Of a stretch of DNA of 64,000 nt, positions 7,995 to 15,893 are shown in pieces (positions within the stretch are counted from its first letter, which is position 1; each line of letters opens with the position of its first letter). A program made the translations under genes and the position numbers. Source of the DNA: Anoxynatronum sibiricum (lineage in GTDB: Bacteria > Bacillota > Clostridia > Peptostreptococcales > Tindalliaceae); assembly GCF_039414295.1 (NCBI RefSeq), contig NZ_JBCITM010000007.1:62001-126000 (forward strand), in the 5' to 3' direction. The notes under the pieces were generated by a model, which saw nothing but the letters and a program-made list of their open reading frames with translations, did no database searches and was not told where the DNA came from.

Positions 7995-9536
7995 TTAAAC
8001 AATCCCGCGATCACTGACTTCATCAGTCGGCATTTGCCAGGAAGATCCATTGAAGTGATTTTGTTCAAGGACTGTTTCAAATAGAGTCACCATAACCGGA
8101 TCAAACTGGGTGCCCGAGCTTCTTTTGATTTCAGCCAGGGCGGCTTCGGCGGGCATGGCACCCCGATAGGGGCGGTCATTGTTCATGGCATCAAAAGCAT
8201 CCACAATGGCCAGAATCCGACATTCAATGGGAATGGCTTCTCCTTTCAACTGCAGGGGGTACCCGGACCCATCCCACTTTTCATGGTGCTTCAAAATCAG
8301 CTGAGAAATTTCCTTCAGCTCCGGCGAAGCGGCGGCGATACGCTCCCCAATGCGGCTGTGGGTCTTCATTACTGCCCATTCCTCTGCGTTCAGCTTGCCG
8401 GGCTTTTTTAGAATACTGTCAGGAATGCCCACCTTTCCCAGATCATGGAATTTGGTGAGGAGCCGCAGGCTGTCTTTCTGTGATTGAGAAAGTCCCAGCT
8501 GCTCACCCATGGCTTCTGCCAGAAATGTCATTCTGTCGGCATGCCCCTCCGTGATGTAGTCTTTGGCTTCCAGCGCCTTCATCAGTGTACGCACCAATGC
8601 ACTTTTGCTGCTGCTTTCCTTCAAAAGCTTATGCTGATACAGGTGGTGATCTGCCTGCTGGTGCAGTTCTTTGGTGGCCAGGCACCCCTGCTGATGATAG
8701 GCATACCCGTAGGAAACGCCCAGACTGCCTGTCTCAGTTTCCCGGTTATAGGCTTCCAGTCTTTCCCTGAAAATCTGCAGCATGGTTTCGATGCTTTCAA
8801 TAGGCTCCTGTTCCACCAGCACCGCGAATTCATTGCCGCCGATACGGGCCAGGTAATGGGTATCCTTCACCAGTTGTTGCAATAGTTTTGCCAGACTGAC
8901 AATGATCTGATCTCCTGCCAGGTGCCCGAGAGTGTCATTGATCACTTTCAGTCCGTCAATATCAAAAAGAATGAGAGCAATCCCTTTCAGGTCTTTGCCC
9001 TCCAGTTCCATCAGCTTCTCCTCAAATTTACGACGGTTATACAGGCCTGTGAGGTGATCCTTTTCCGCCAGGGTTCGCAGGCGATTTTCCAGCTGGCGCT
9101 GCTCTGTAATATCCCTGACAATGATCAAGACTTCTTTCAGCTCAGTGGCATGCATCCGGGCTTCATAAGTGATGCTTGTCCCCTCGCCTTTCAGCTCAAA
9201 AACTTCTTGCTGTATCTCTTGGGTTTCCAGGCATTTCATCACTATTTCCCGCAACATATCAGTAATTCCAGGCTCACGGAGAATGGCCAGGGAACGATTG
9301 GTTTCCTGACGGGACCCGGCAGAAAAGGGAGCCAGATGCCCCCGGGCATCGCTCACCAACAGCATATCGGGAATGGCCATCATCAGGGTGCGGTTCCTGG
9401 AATGGGATTTTTCTAGAGAAGCCATTTTTTCCTGCAGTTCCGGGTAATAGCTCTTTCTGATGGAGCCTTCTCCCAGACCGATGATAGCTTCCCGGGTGAC
9501 CTGCTTTTTATCCTTGGGGGTGGAAGAGTTTCTCAT
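7995..9536 (-). CDS. PAS-GGDEF-HD-GYP cyclic-di-GMP signalling protein
   Basis: The product is 513 aa and soluble, with no membrane segment. Residues about 45-150 form a PAS-like sensor ending in IIVRDITEQRQLENRL. Residues about 160-310 form a GGDEF domain (DHLTGLYNRRKFEEKL, LILFDIDGLKVINDTLGHLAGD), but its active-site loop reads RIGGNEFAVL, so GGDEF is GGNEF and cyclase activity is doubtful. The C-terminal HD-GYP domain keeps HDLGKVGIPDSIL and HHEKWDGSGYP, the metal-binding and signature motifs of c-di-GMP phosphodiesterases. I infer a sensor that mainly degrades c-di-GMP. The start overlaps the end of the alcohol dehydrogenase gene by 29 bases. Confidence 0.9.
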   Translation of the reverse strand: MRNSSTPKDKKQVTREAIIGLGEGSIRKSYYPELQEKMASLEKSHSRNRTLMMAIPDMLLVSDARGHLAPFSAGSRQETNRSLAILREPGITDMLREIVMKCLETQEIQQEVFELKGEGTSITYEARMHATELKEVLIIVRDITEQRQLENRLRTLAEKDHLTGLYNRRKFEEKLMELEGKDLKGIALILFDIDGLKVINDTLGHLAGDQIIVSLAKLLQQLVKDTHYLARIGGNEFAVLVEQEPIESIETMLQIFRERLEAYNRETETGSLGVSYGYAYHQQGCLATKELHQQADHHLYQHKLLKESSSKSALVRTLMKALEAKDYITEGHADRMTFLAEAMGEQLGLSQSQKDSLRLLTKFHDLGKVGIPDSILKKPGKLNAEEWAVMKTHSRIGERIAAASPELKEISQLILKHHEKWDGSGYPLQLKGEAIPIECRILAIVDAFDAMNNDRPYRGAMPAEAALAEIKRSSGTQFDPVMVTLFETVLEQNHFNGSSWQMPTDEVSDRGIV

Positions 9537-10686
9537 AAATGGTCACAACCTCTGCTTTGGTTAGTTTTTTGGGGTTGGTCACCATGCAGGGGTCCTGCAA
9601 AGCACTTTCCGCCATTTTATCGATCTGCCCCGGGGTGACTGTGACAGCAGGGAGGGTATCCGGTATTCCTACCCGCTGCCGTAACGCTGAAACCGCCTGT
9701 ACCAGTTGCCGACGCAACTGGTCATCATTGGCCGCCTCCATGGGCAGCTTCATCTGACGGGAAAGATGTTGAAATTGGGAAACCGCATGGGGATAATTGA
9801 GGAAGATCAGATGTTCCAACAGAATACCGTTGCATTCGCCATGAGCCAGGTCCAAAAGCCCCCCAAGGCTGTGAGCCAGAGCGTGAACCGCCCCCAGGCT
9901 GGCGTTGGAGAAGGCGAAACCGGCATGAAGGGATCCCATCATCATGTTCCGCATGGTTCCCAGGGTACGCTCCGGTTGAACAGCGGCTTCCAGATTTTCT
10001 GTCACCAGGTGCACCGCTTCCAGGGCATGCACATCGGTTAGTTCGGATCGGGCATTGGAAACGGCTGCCTCGATGGCATGGGTAAGGGCATCCATTCCAG
10101 TGCAGGCGGTGAGGTAGGGAGGCATGGTGAGAAGGGGTACCGGGTCAATAAGGGCCAGATCAGGCACCACTTTTTTGCTGATAATCGCTTTTTTCACATG
10201 CGTCTGGGTGTCTACAATAATGGCAAACTGGGAGACATCCGCCGAGGTGCCGGCGGTGGTGGGAATGCAGATGAGAGGCGGACCCGGCAGGTGTACTTCA
10301 TCCACACCTTCATAATCGAGGATATGACCGCCATTGGTGGAGACTATGCCAATGCCTTTGGCGCAGTCCATGGGGCTCCCGCCGCCCACAGCAACGATAA
10401 GATCGCATTCATTGGCCAGAAACAGCTCTGAACCCAGCATGACTTCATAATCCTTGGGATTTTCTGTCACATCGGTGAACAGCTCCACTTCTTTGTCAAG
10501 CTGGCGAATGGAGTCGATAATGCCGGTAAACCAAGGTTGGTCGACCACCTGGGAGTCAGTCACCACCATCACCCGCCGGGCTCCAAAGTGAGCCACGTAA
10601 CGGCCAGCCAGCAGCCGGGCATCGGTACCCACAATCACTTCCGGCACCACAAACTTTCGAAGCTCTTTCATGGCTCTGTCTGGCAT
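9508..10686 (-). CDS. iron-containing (group III) alcohol dehydrogenase
   Basis: I chose the ATG at 10686 because AGGGAGGG lies 6 bases before it; this gives 392 aa, close to the usual 380-390, whereas the longest frame adds 18 residues without a ribosome site. The motifs are those of Fe-dependent alcohol dehydrogenases: GGGSPMDCAKGIG (NAD(P) binding), TAGTSADVSQFAIIVD, GMDALTHAIEA and VHALAHSLGGLLDLAHGECNGIL, which supply the Asp and His metal ligands. It would interconvert an alcohol and an aldehyde with NAD(P)H in the cytoplasm; substrate unknown (ethanol, butanol or 1,3-propanediol are family examples). Confidence 0.92.
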   Translation of the reverse strand: MPDRAMKELRKFVVPEVIVGTDARLLAGRYVAHFGARRVMVVTDSQVVDQPWFTGIIDSIRQLDKEVELFTDVTENPKDYEVMLGSELFLANECDLIVAVGGGSPMDCAKGIGIVSTNGGHILDYEGVDEVHLPGPPLICIPTTAGTSADVSQFAIIVDTQTHVKKAIISKKVVPDLALIDPVPLLTMPPYLTACTGMDALTHAIEAAVSNARSELTDVHALEAVHLVTENLEAAVQPERTLGTMRNMMMGSLHAGFAFSNASLGAVHALAHSLGGLLDLAHGECNGILLEHLIFLNYPHAVSQFQHLSRQMKLPMEAANDDQLRRQLVQAVSALRQRVGIPDTLPAVTVTPGQIDKMAESALQDPCMVTNPKKLTKAEVVTIYEKLFHPQG

Positions 10687-10831
10687 GCCCATCCCTCCCT
10701 GGAAAACGATACTGAATTCATACCCGTTATAGAGTGCCATAATCGGTGGTCAGTGGAAAATAATCTGAAAATGTGTCGGTTCCAACAAAGAAATTCATCC
10801 ACCATTATTCTGCGCAGGCTGTTTCCTATTC

Positions 10832-10895
10832 AACACAAAAAGAGAAGCCTTTCAGCATGGTCCATGGCCAGGCGAAAATCTTCTCTTTTTGTGTT
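10832..10895 (-). terminator. 16-bp perfect hairpin after the SpoIIE-type phosphatase gene
   Basis: AACACAAAAAGAGAAG (10832-10847) pairs exactly with CTTCTCTTTTTGTGTT (10880-10895). It overlaps the stop codon of the minus-strand gene and contains U-rich stretches in the arm, fitting a Rho-independent terminator on the minus strand. Confidence 0.65.
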
Positions 10896-12063
10896 AAAAA
10901 CGGGTGATGGTCACCTGTTTCCCCATTTTTTTGAGGATGGTCACCAGTTCTCCCACCACATGATATTTCCGGTTCAGGTTTTCAAAGTCGGAGTGTTGCC
11001 GATGGGCTTCATTGACAGCATGCCCCATAAAGAGGTGAATGCGAGTGGACTGCTGCAACAGATATTGGGAGAGCTGGCCGGCGCCGTGCTTTTCTTTCAG
11101 CCGTTGTCTCACATTCTGAGTCAAGTGATATCGCTCAAGATTTCGCAGGGTTTTCAGTGTATAATCCAGTGTCAGAACCCCTTCGGTAATCAGGTCAATG
11201 CCTTTCATGCGGGAAATGGGGGGAATCCGGTCGGTGACACTGCTGGTCTCCACCACCAGCTCCCGGCCTGTTTCCCGGGCCACAATGTTGGCCGCCGTTC
11301 CGCCGCAGATGACCTTGCTGCCCTCACTGGCCAGAAAAGCCTTCACCAGGGGCACGTCTTCATTCCGGGAGACGGGGGGGCCGACGAATAGATTCAGGGG
11401 ACTGGCCTTTCTGTACTTCAATGTCACAGCAGTCGCATCATCAGCCGGGTGGCCGTCATACAGGTCATGGCACTTGGTCATCAGCTCCCGGGGCAGCATT
11501 AACCCACTCTGAGTCGCTGCATTTTGCCGCAGGTACTCTGCCACATGCTCCCATTGCCACCCCATGCTGAGCAGATTTCCTTTCCCGGCATGCACCACCC
11601 CATCAGACACCAGGGTCAGGCTGTCACCCGGAGCCATGGTCCCTTCGGTTTCAAAAATTTTCTTGCCGTGAAGCATGGATGCACCGGTATCCTGATGAAA
11701 CACCATTTGTTTTTCCCGACTGAAATAGAAAGCCGGCGGGTTGTCGTATTCCACCACCCGCACTTTTCCCGTTTTTTCCATCTGAACAATGGTAAAGGTG
11801 GAGTAGGCCAGCCCCAGTTCCTGGCACACAGGCAGTGTGTTCACGATGGTATCCACCACCTGGGAAAGCTCGGCACCTTTCTTCATCATGGTGGCCGCAA
11901 TCTTCGCCGTCAGTCCTGCCAGAATGGAAGCTTTAACGCCGCTGCCCATGCCATCGGAAAGCACCACAATCACACCGTCTTCGGTTCTCACTATTTCCAC
12001 CTGATCTCCACAGGCAATTTCTCCCTGTTTCACCAGTTGTGCCACACCCACTTCAATATCCAT
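10894..12063 (-). CDS. SpoIIE-type PP2C serine/threonine phosphatase paired with sensory hydrogenase
   Basis: The ATG at 12063 lies 2 bases after the stop of the hydrogenase-like gene and 7-8 bases after GGAGG, giving 389 aa; the longer frame runs into the neighbour and is rejected. Motifs include VVLSDGMGSGVKA (metal-binding DG pair), GDSLTLVSDGVVHAG and HPADDATAVTLKY, the PP2C core seen in SpoIIE and RsbU. A C-terminal extension of about 130 residues (VICGGTAANIVARETG, MKGIDLITEGVLTL) is unlike SpoIIE itself. Pairing of such phosphatases with PAS-bearing sensory [FeFe]-hydrogenases is known in Clostridia, where they are thought to pass a hydrogen or redox signal; that role is inferred here. 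Confidence 0.85.
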   Translation of the reverse strand: MDIEVGVAQLVKQGEIACGDQVEIVRTEDGVIVVLSDGMGSGVKASILAGLTAKIAATMMKKGAELSQVVDTIVNTLPVCQELGLAYSTFTIVQMEKTGKVRVVEYDNPPAFYFSREKQMVFHQDTGASMLHGKKIFETEGTMAPGDSLTLVSDGVVHAGKGNLLSMGWQWEHVAEYLRQNAATQSGLMLPRELMTKCHDLYDGHPADDATAVTLKYRKASPLNLFVGPPVSRNEDVPLVKAFLASEGSKVICGGTAANIVARETGRELVVETSSVTDRIPPISRMKGIDLITEGVLTLDYTLKTLRNLERYHLTQNVRQRLKEKHGAGQLSQYLLQQSTRIHLFMGHAVNEAHRQHSDFENLNRKYHVVGELVTILKKMGKQVTITRF

Positions 12064-12065
12064 GT

Positions 12066-13808
12066 TTATGATTCCTCCGCCCTGTCCAGGGTCAATGCCA
12101 TCATTTGATCCAGTATCACTTTGGTTTCTGCAGTGGTTTCTCCCAACAGGCTGCAAATCTCCTGGGCCACCCGCATCTGGCGGTGAATCACCTCTTGGGC
12201 GGTTTCCACCGTTTGCCGCCGAACTGCCCGCAGCTCCTGCTCTTTCTCTTCTTCCCGGGTGACATTGTTGAGAATGGCCAAAATAGTGTCCTGTTCCCGA
12301 ATATAGAGCAGATGCTGAATCACCGTCAGCCCCTGGCTTTCCAGGTAGACTTTTTTGCCGCACTGGCTGGTTCCAGTTTCAAAAACCTCCAGATAGTCTT
12401 CAAAGTCCAGGATTCCCGCCAGATGCACCCCCACTTCTGCTGTTTCGATTTTTAGATGCTTCACCGATGCCGGATTAATGCTGGTTACCTTCAACTCCCG
12501 GTTCACAGTGAAAATAAAGTTGGGGGAATGCTCAAAAATCAAATCGGAAATGGTTTCAATCTTTTTGCGCATGTAGGGAAGACACATGGAATCATTGGCC
12601 ATGTGGTTATAAACGGCAATGGCCCGTTCCCGGCAGCTGTCAAAACCACAGGTGCCGCAGTTCAGTTCTTCTGCTGGCTTAAACTTCCCCATTTCCTTGA
12701 TGATTTCTTCCAGCCGTTCCGGTGGAGGCATCTTCCAGACAACCTGTCTGTCAGGGAAGGTTCTGGCGAAAAATCCGGGAAGATGTTGCTTGGGTTTGTC
12801 TGCCTTCTCATGAAACGGCTGGTGCGTGCTGCTTCGTTCCTCGATAAGTTTCTCCATCATCCCGCGACGCCGGTATACTGTGGCTGTCTGTTGATTAAAG
12901 GCCGGGCCGCCGAGACAGCCGTTTCGGCAGAAAGAAATGTCCACAAAGGCGGGTTGCAGCTCACCCCGTTCCATGGCAACAATCGCTTCCCTGCATTGTG
13001 CCACCCCTTCCACCTGCACGAAGGTTCGGAGAGATGCTGGTGTCACCTGTTCATAAAAAGACCCGTTACCCTGGAAACTAAATCTGACGGCCCGCTGGCT
13101 GCCCTGCCGATCCATGGGCTGAAGGGGCAGTTCTTTCCAGTGGGGACAGTCTTCCTCCAGCCATTCTTCCAGTTCCCGGAAGGTGAGAGCCGAATCCACC
13201 GCTTTGTCCACTTTGGAGAACCACAGGTTTTCCACCCGGCTGGCAATGCAGGGGCCAAAGTGGATGACACGACTCGCTTGTCCGTGAGTTTCCTTAAGGA
13301 TTTTTCCGTGGGCGATCATGGCCGGCACCACCGGTGCCATGTATTGGCGAAGCTCGGGATGGTATTTTTGAATCAGCAGATTGGCAGAGGCGCAGCCGGC
13401 TGTAATAAAGTAGGGTCTGTCCCACTGGCGGTAGGTTTCATGGATGGAATCTATCAGAGCATCCATCCCCACACTGGTTTCTTCCACCACCTGAAACCCC
13501 AGAAAGCGCAGGGCTGCCGGCAGCCGCCCTGCATCATCGCCAAAGTAAGCCGCATAGGTGGCATCCAGGGAAGCCAGCATGTGTTGCCCATTGGATATGA
13601 AAGACTTGATTTTTATAAGGTGATTTCTGGGTGCCTTGTGATTGTGGGGACAAATGATGAAGCAATTGCCACAGGCAATACAGCGGGAGGGGTTGATACG
13701 GGTGAGGTTTTCCTTGAAATTTATGGCTTTCACCGGGCATTGGCGAATGCATTTGTAGCAGTTCTGGCAACCGGAGGTGGCAAGTGTCAGGGCATCGTTA
13801 ACTCTCAT
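12066..13808 (-). CDS. sensory [FeFe]-hydrogenase-like protein with PAS domain (HydS/HfsB-like)
   Basis: The ATG at 13808 follows GAAAGGAAG and gives 580 aa. Order of domains: a 2[4Fe-4S] ferredoxin (Cys 14, 17, 20, 24 and 43, 46, 49, 53), a hydrogenase H-cluster domain (about 80-320), another Fe-S motif C384-GT-C387-GFDS-C392 ... C409, and a PAS domain (about 415-520). H-cluster motifs are altered: TAGC139ASAN for TSCCP, FGPC187IASRVE for MPCxxKKxE, and FC294RNGC298LGG for the L3 motif. The four cluster-ligand Cys remain, but the proton-relay Cys is Gly and the first Lys of KK is Ser. This fits group C sensory hydrogenases rather than a hydrogen-producing enzyme. Confidence 0.88.
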   Translation of the reverse strand: MRVNDALTLATSGCQNCYKCIRQCPVKAINFKENLTRINPSRCIACGNCFIICPHNHKAPRNHLIKIKSFISNGQHMLASLDATYAAYFGDDAGRLPAALRFLGFQVVEETSVGMDALIDSIHETYRQWDRPYFITAGCASANLLIQKYHPELRQYMAPVVPAMIAHGKILKETHGQASRVIHFGPCIASRVENLWFSKVDKAVDSALTFRELEEWLEEDCPHWKELPLQPMDRQGSQRAVRFSFQGNGSFYEQVTPASLRTFVQVEGVAQCREAIVAMERGELQPAFVDISFCRNGCLGGPAFNQQTATVYRRRGMMEKLIEERSSTHQPFHEKADKPKQHLPGFFARTFPDRQVVWKMPPPERLEEIIKEMGKFKPAEELNCGTCGFDSCRERAIAVYNHMANDSMCLPYMRKKIETISDLIFEHSPNFIFTVNRELKVTSINPASVKHLKIETAEVGVHLAGILDFEDYLEVFETGTSQCGKKVYLESQGLTVIQHLLYIREQDTILAILNNVTREEEKEQELRAVRRQTVETAQEVIHRQMRVAQEICSLLGETTAETKVILDQMMALTLDRAEES

Positions 13809-13870
13809 AGGATCTGCTTCCTTTCTTAAACTCCCTGTAACTGAATGTATTTTACTGAATGACAGACGCT

Positions 13871-13903
13871 GCAAATGCCCCCTGCAGAACAAGAGGCATT
13901 TGC
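13871..13903. promoter_or_regulatory. hairpin or operator upstream of the sensory hydrogenase gene
   Basis: GCAAATGCC (13871-13879) and GGCATTTGC (13895-13903) form a perfect 9-bp inverted repeat about 60 bases before the ATG at 13808. It could be a leader stem-loop or a split operator. No T-run follows. Confidence 0.4.
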
Positions 13904-14500
13904 TTAATGGGGAAGATGTGAGCTGTGTTGGATGGTAAAAGCAGTTAATATTGTTAAGTTTTTAACTTTTATACTTGTCTATAATATAACATAATATTCA
14001 TCTAAAAGGAATGCCTTCTGCAGGATTATTTTTAAAATAACCGCCTTTTTAAAGCACTTTATCTCTCCCAGGAAAGTCTTGCATCTTTATTTTTCTGCTG
14101 CATGTATTTGATTGAATATTCATCCGCAGCTGCTCTGACTCTATTAAGAGGTACTGATACTGATGATGTTTGTCATTTTTTTAACTTTCAGAATCTCATC
14201 TTTCCTGTCTATGCCTTGTCTATAATGAACTCATAGGGCGGGGTCATCTGGCATCTTGTCACCCTGATCTCCATCGACCTGCTTGAACCTTACCTTTCCC
14301 CTTTCTGGAAAAATCAACTTTCGAAAGCCTTCTTCAATTATCATCGTCCTATTTCCCATTCATGAAGGCAAGGATTTCATCCAGCTCACAGGTTGGCAGG
14401 TTGGCTGCTTTATTGATGGTATGTTAAAATAAGAGGAATCAATCACGAAAATAAAATCGTTGAAAAAAAGAGTGCCAAAGCTCTTTGGAGGTGAGTTCCA
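13904..14500. other. AT-rich intergenic stretch without a recognisable gene
   Basis: About 600 bases, clearly AT-richer than the flanking genes. The sequence CTTGTCTATAAT occurs twice (near 13974 and 14216), each preceded by a TTTAACTTT stretch, so it may hold two related promoters. A possible plus-strand promoter TTGGCT (14401-14406), 18-base spacer, TAAAAT (14425-14430) would serve the remnant and lipoprotein downstream. A short palindrome CCAAAG-CT-CTTTGG (14475-14488) lies just before the next ribosome site. Confidence 0.4.
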
Positions 14501-14647
14501 ATGGATCAAAGCTTCAAAATTGCTGTGTGCGATGATGATCAAATGATTCGACATCAATTGGAACAAGCCATGTCACTGTTCGATGTGAGGCCCATGCACT
14601 TTCTAATTAAACCGGCAAAAGATGCCAAGATTAAAATAGGGGGCTGA
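14501..14647 (+). pseudogene. response-regulator remnant with internal deletion
   Basis: A 48-codon frame with a good ribosome site (GGAGGTGAG, 7 bases before ATG). It begins FKIAVCDDDQMIRHQLEQA, the first strand and acidic pocket of an AgrA/LytR-type receiver domain, then jumps to DVRPMHFLIKPA, which in those proteins is the last strand with the conserved Lys-Pro. The middle of the receiver, including the phosphorylated Asp, and the whole output domain are missing. I read it as an in-frame deletion relic; it may still be translated, since its start signals are intact. Confidence 0.6.
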
Positions 14648-14652
14648 TAAAA

Positions 14653-15579
14653 ATGAAAAAAGCAGTTTTTATAATCATTTTATTGACTGGTATATTCAGC
14701 GGTTGTGCAGGCATTAATGCAAATGAGGATAAATCATTAAATGATTACTTAAAGCTTTTTAATCATGCAAATTCATTTCAATATAATTTAATTAATGAAG
14801 AAATATTTAATATAGATACAGTAGCTAATGGAGTCACTAATGGCAGTATTAACAGTTATGCAAACTCTACTTTTGTAAGAAAACCTTACTTTAAAAGCAC
14901 TATCTTGACAACCAAAGAAACCTTGCCCAATTCAACAGTTTTTGTAAAAACGATTGAAGAATTCTCAGGCGATACGTTTGAACCATCTCGATTCATCACA
15001 TATGATATAGAAGCTTCCGATTTTAGCATTGATGACCAAGGTAATATTACCTTAAATGAGGAATTTGAAAATGCCATTAAAATGGAAAAGGAATCTTTGA
15101 AAGGTATGCCCTTGTCTATTAAACAACTGAATGATCCTTTTCTTTTGATCGTTTTTCTGATGGAACAAAATTTAGATTCTTTTCAGGTTGACAAAAATAA
15201 CAAAAATGAATTTGAAATAGTATACAGAGGTCAGATTAAACCGGATACTTTGGTAGATTACTATATCTATGACGGCAATGAAATTTTTAAAGAGGTACTT
15301 TATGGCGATTATGGTGGCAATATGACACGTGATGCACTAAAAAATGAAACAATAAAAAACAATTACAATACGTTAGTGGAGCCGCTAAATGCATTATTGT
15401 TTACAGACAAACCGGCCTTGGTTACATTTACCGTAAATACCAAAGAGAATACCTATGATATTATTATTGATATCACTAACGCAAGAAACGAGCTTTATAA
15501 AGAAATGTATGCCGATACCCAGGCTGTCAATGTAGAAAAAAGAGTAATGGAATATAAAAACATAACGATTAAAGAATAG
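14653..15579 (+). CDS. uncharacterised lipoprotein
   Basis: The product is 308 aa and begins with a lysine-rich, hydrophobic signal peptide ending at GIFSGC, a lipobox with the modified Cys at residue 18, so it should be anchored on the outer face of the membrane. The rest is polar and rich in Asn, Asp, Lys and Thr, with alternating strands such as FEIVYRGQIKPDTLVDYYIYDG that suggest a beta-rich outer-membrane-carrier-like or DUF-type fold; I do not recognise a family. The codon use is much AT-richer than the neighbours, suggesting separate origin. It starts 6 bases after the response-regulator remnant. Confidence 0.75.
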   Translation: MKKAVFIIILLTGIFSGCAGINANEDKSLNDYLKLFNHANSFQYNLINEEIFNIDTVANGVTNGSINSYANSTFVRKPYFKSTILTTKETLPNSTVFVKTIEEFSGDTFEPSRFITYDIEASDFSIDDQGNITLNEEFENAIKMEKESLKGMPLSIKQLNDPFLLIVFLMEQNLDSFQVDKNNKNEFEIVYRGQIKPDTLVDYYIYDGNEIFKEVLYGDYGGNMTRDALKNETIKNNYNTLVEPLNALLFTDKPALVTFTVNTKENTYDIIIDITNARNELYKEMYADTQAVNVEKRVMEYKNITIKE

Positions 15580-15893
15580 AACACCTCAATACAGCCTATT
15601 CACTTTTCACTATGGTATAAAATCATCAGGAAACCTATCACAACGGTGGTGAAAAGTACTGGTTTGATGAAGATTGGGATAACCATGATTTCTATAGTGG
15701 ATCATGAACACATAAAACTTGCTGTCAGGTACAGTCGTATTAAATATGTTTTAGGAAATTCGAAATGGAGCTTTACTACCCCGCAATGCAGCAACATCAT
15801 GCTGAAAAAGTGAGCCCCTCGAATGAAAAGACTAAACATTGTTACCGAGGAAATTACACACTGTTTTGGACTTGACTTCCCAGGAGGAGTTTG
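15580..15893 (+). other. gap with possible gene remnants
   Basis: Two degenerate stretches look protein-like. One frame near 15620-15709 reads QETYHNGGEKYWFDEDWD and ends at a stop, with no start or ribosome site in view. A 23-codon frame at 15823-15894 (MKRLNIVTEEITHCFGLDF) ends in TGATG, overlapping the start of the WG-repeat gene, but it has no good ribosome site. These may be relics or chance frames. Confidence 0.3.

Noticed and set aside
10894..12363. Longer version of the SpoIIE-type phosphatase starting near 12363
   Set aside because: The extra 100 residues overlap the hydrogenase-like gene out of frame and have no family resemblance; the ATG at 12063 has a good ribosome site.
12456..13829. 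457-codon plus-strand frame
   Set aside because: It is the antisense of the hydrogenase-like gene, whose Fe-S and PAS motifs are clear on the minus strand.
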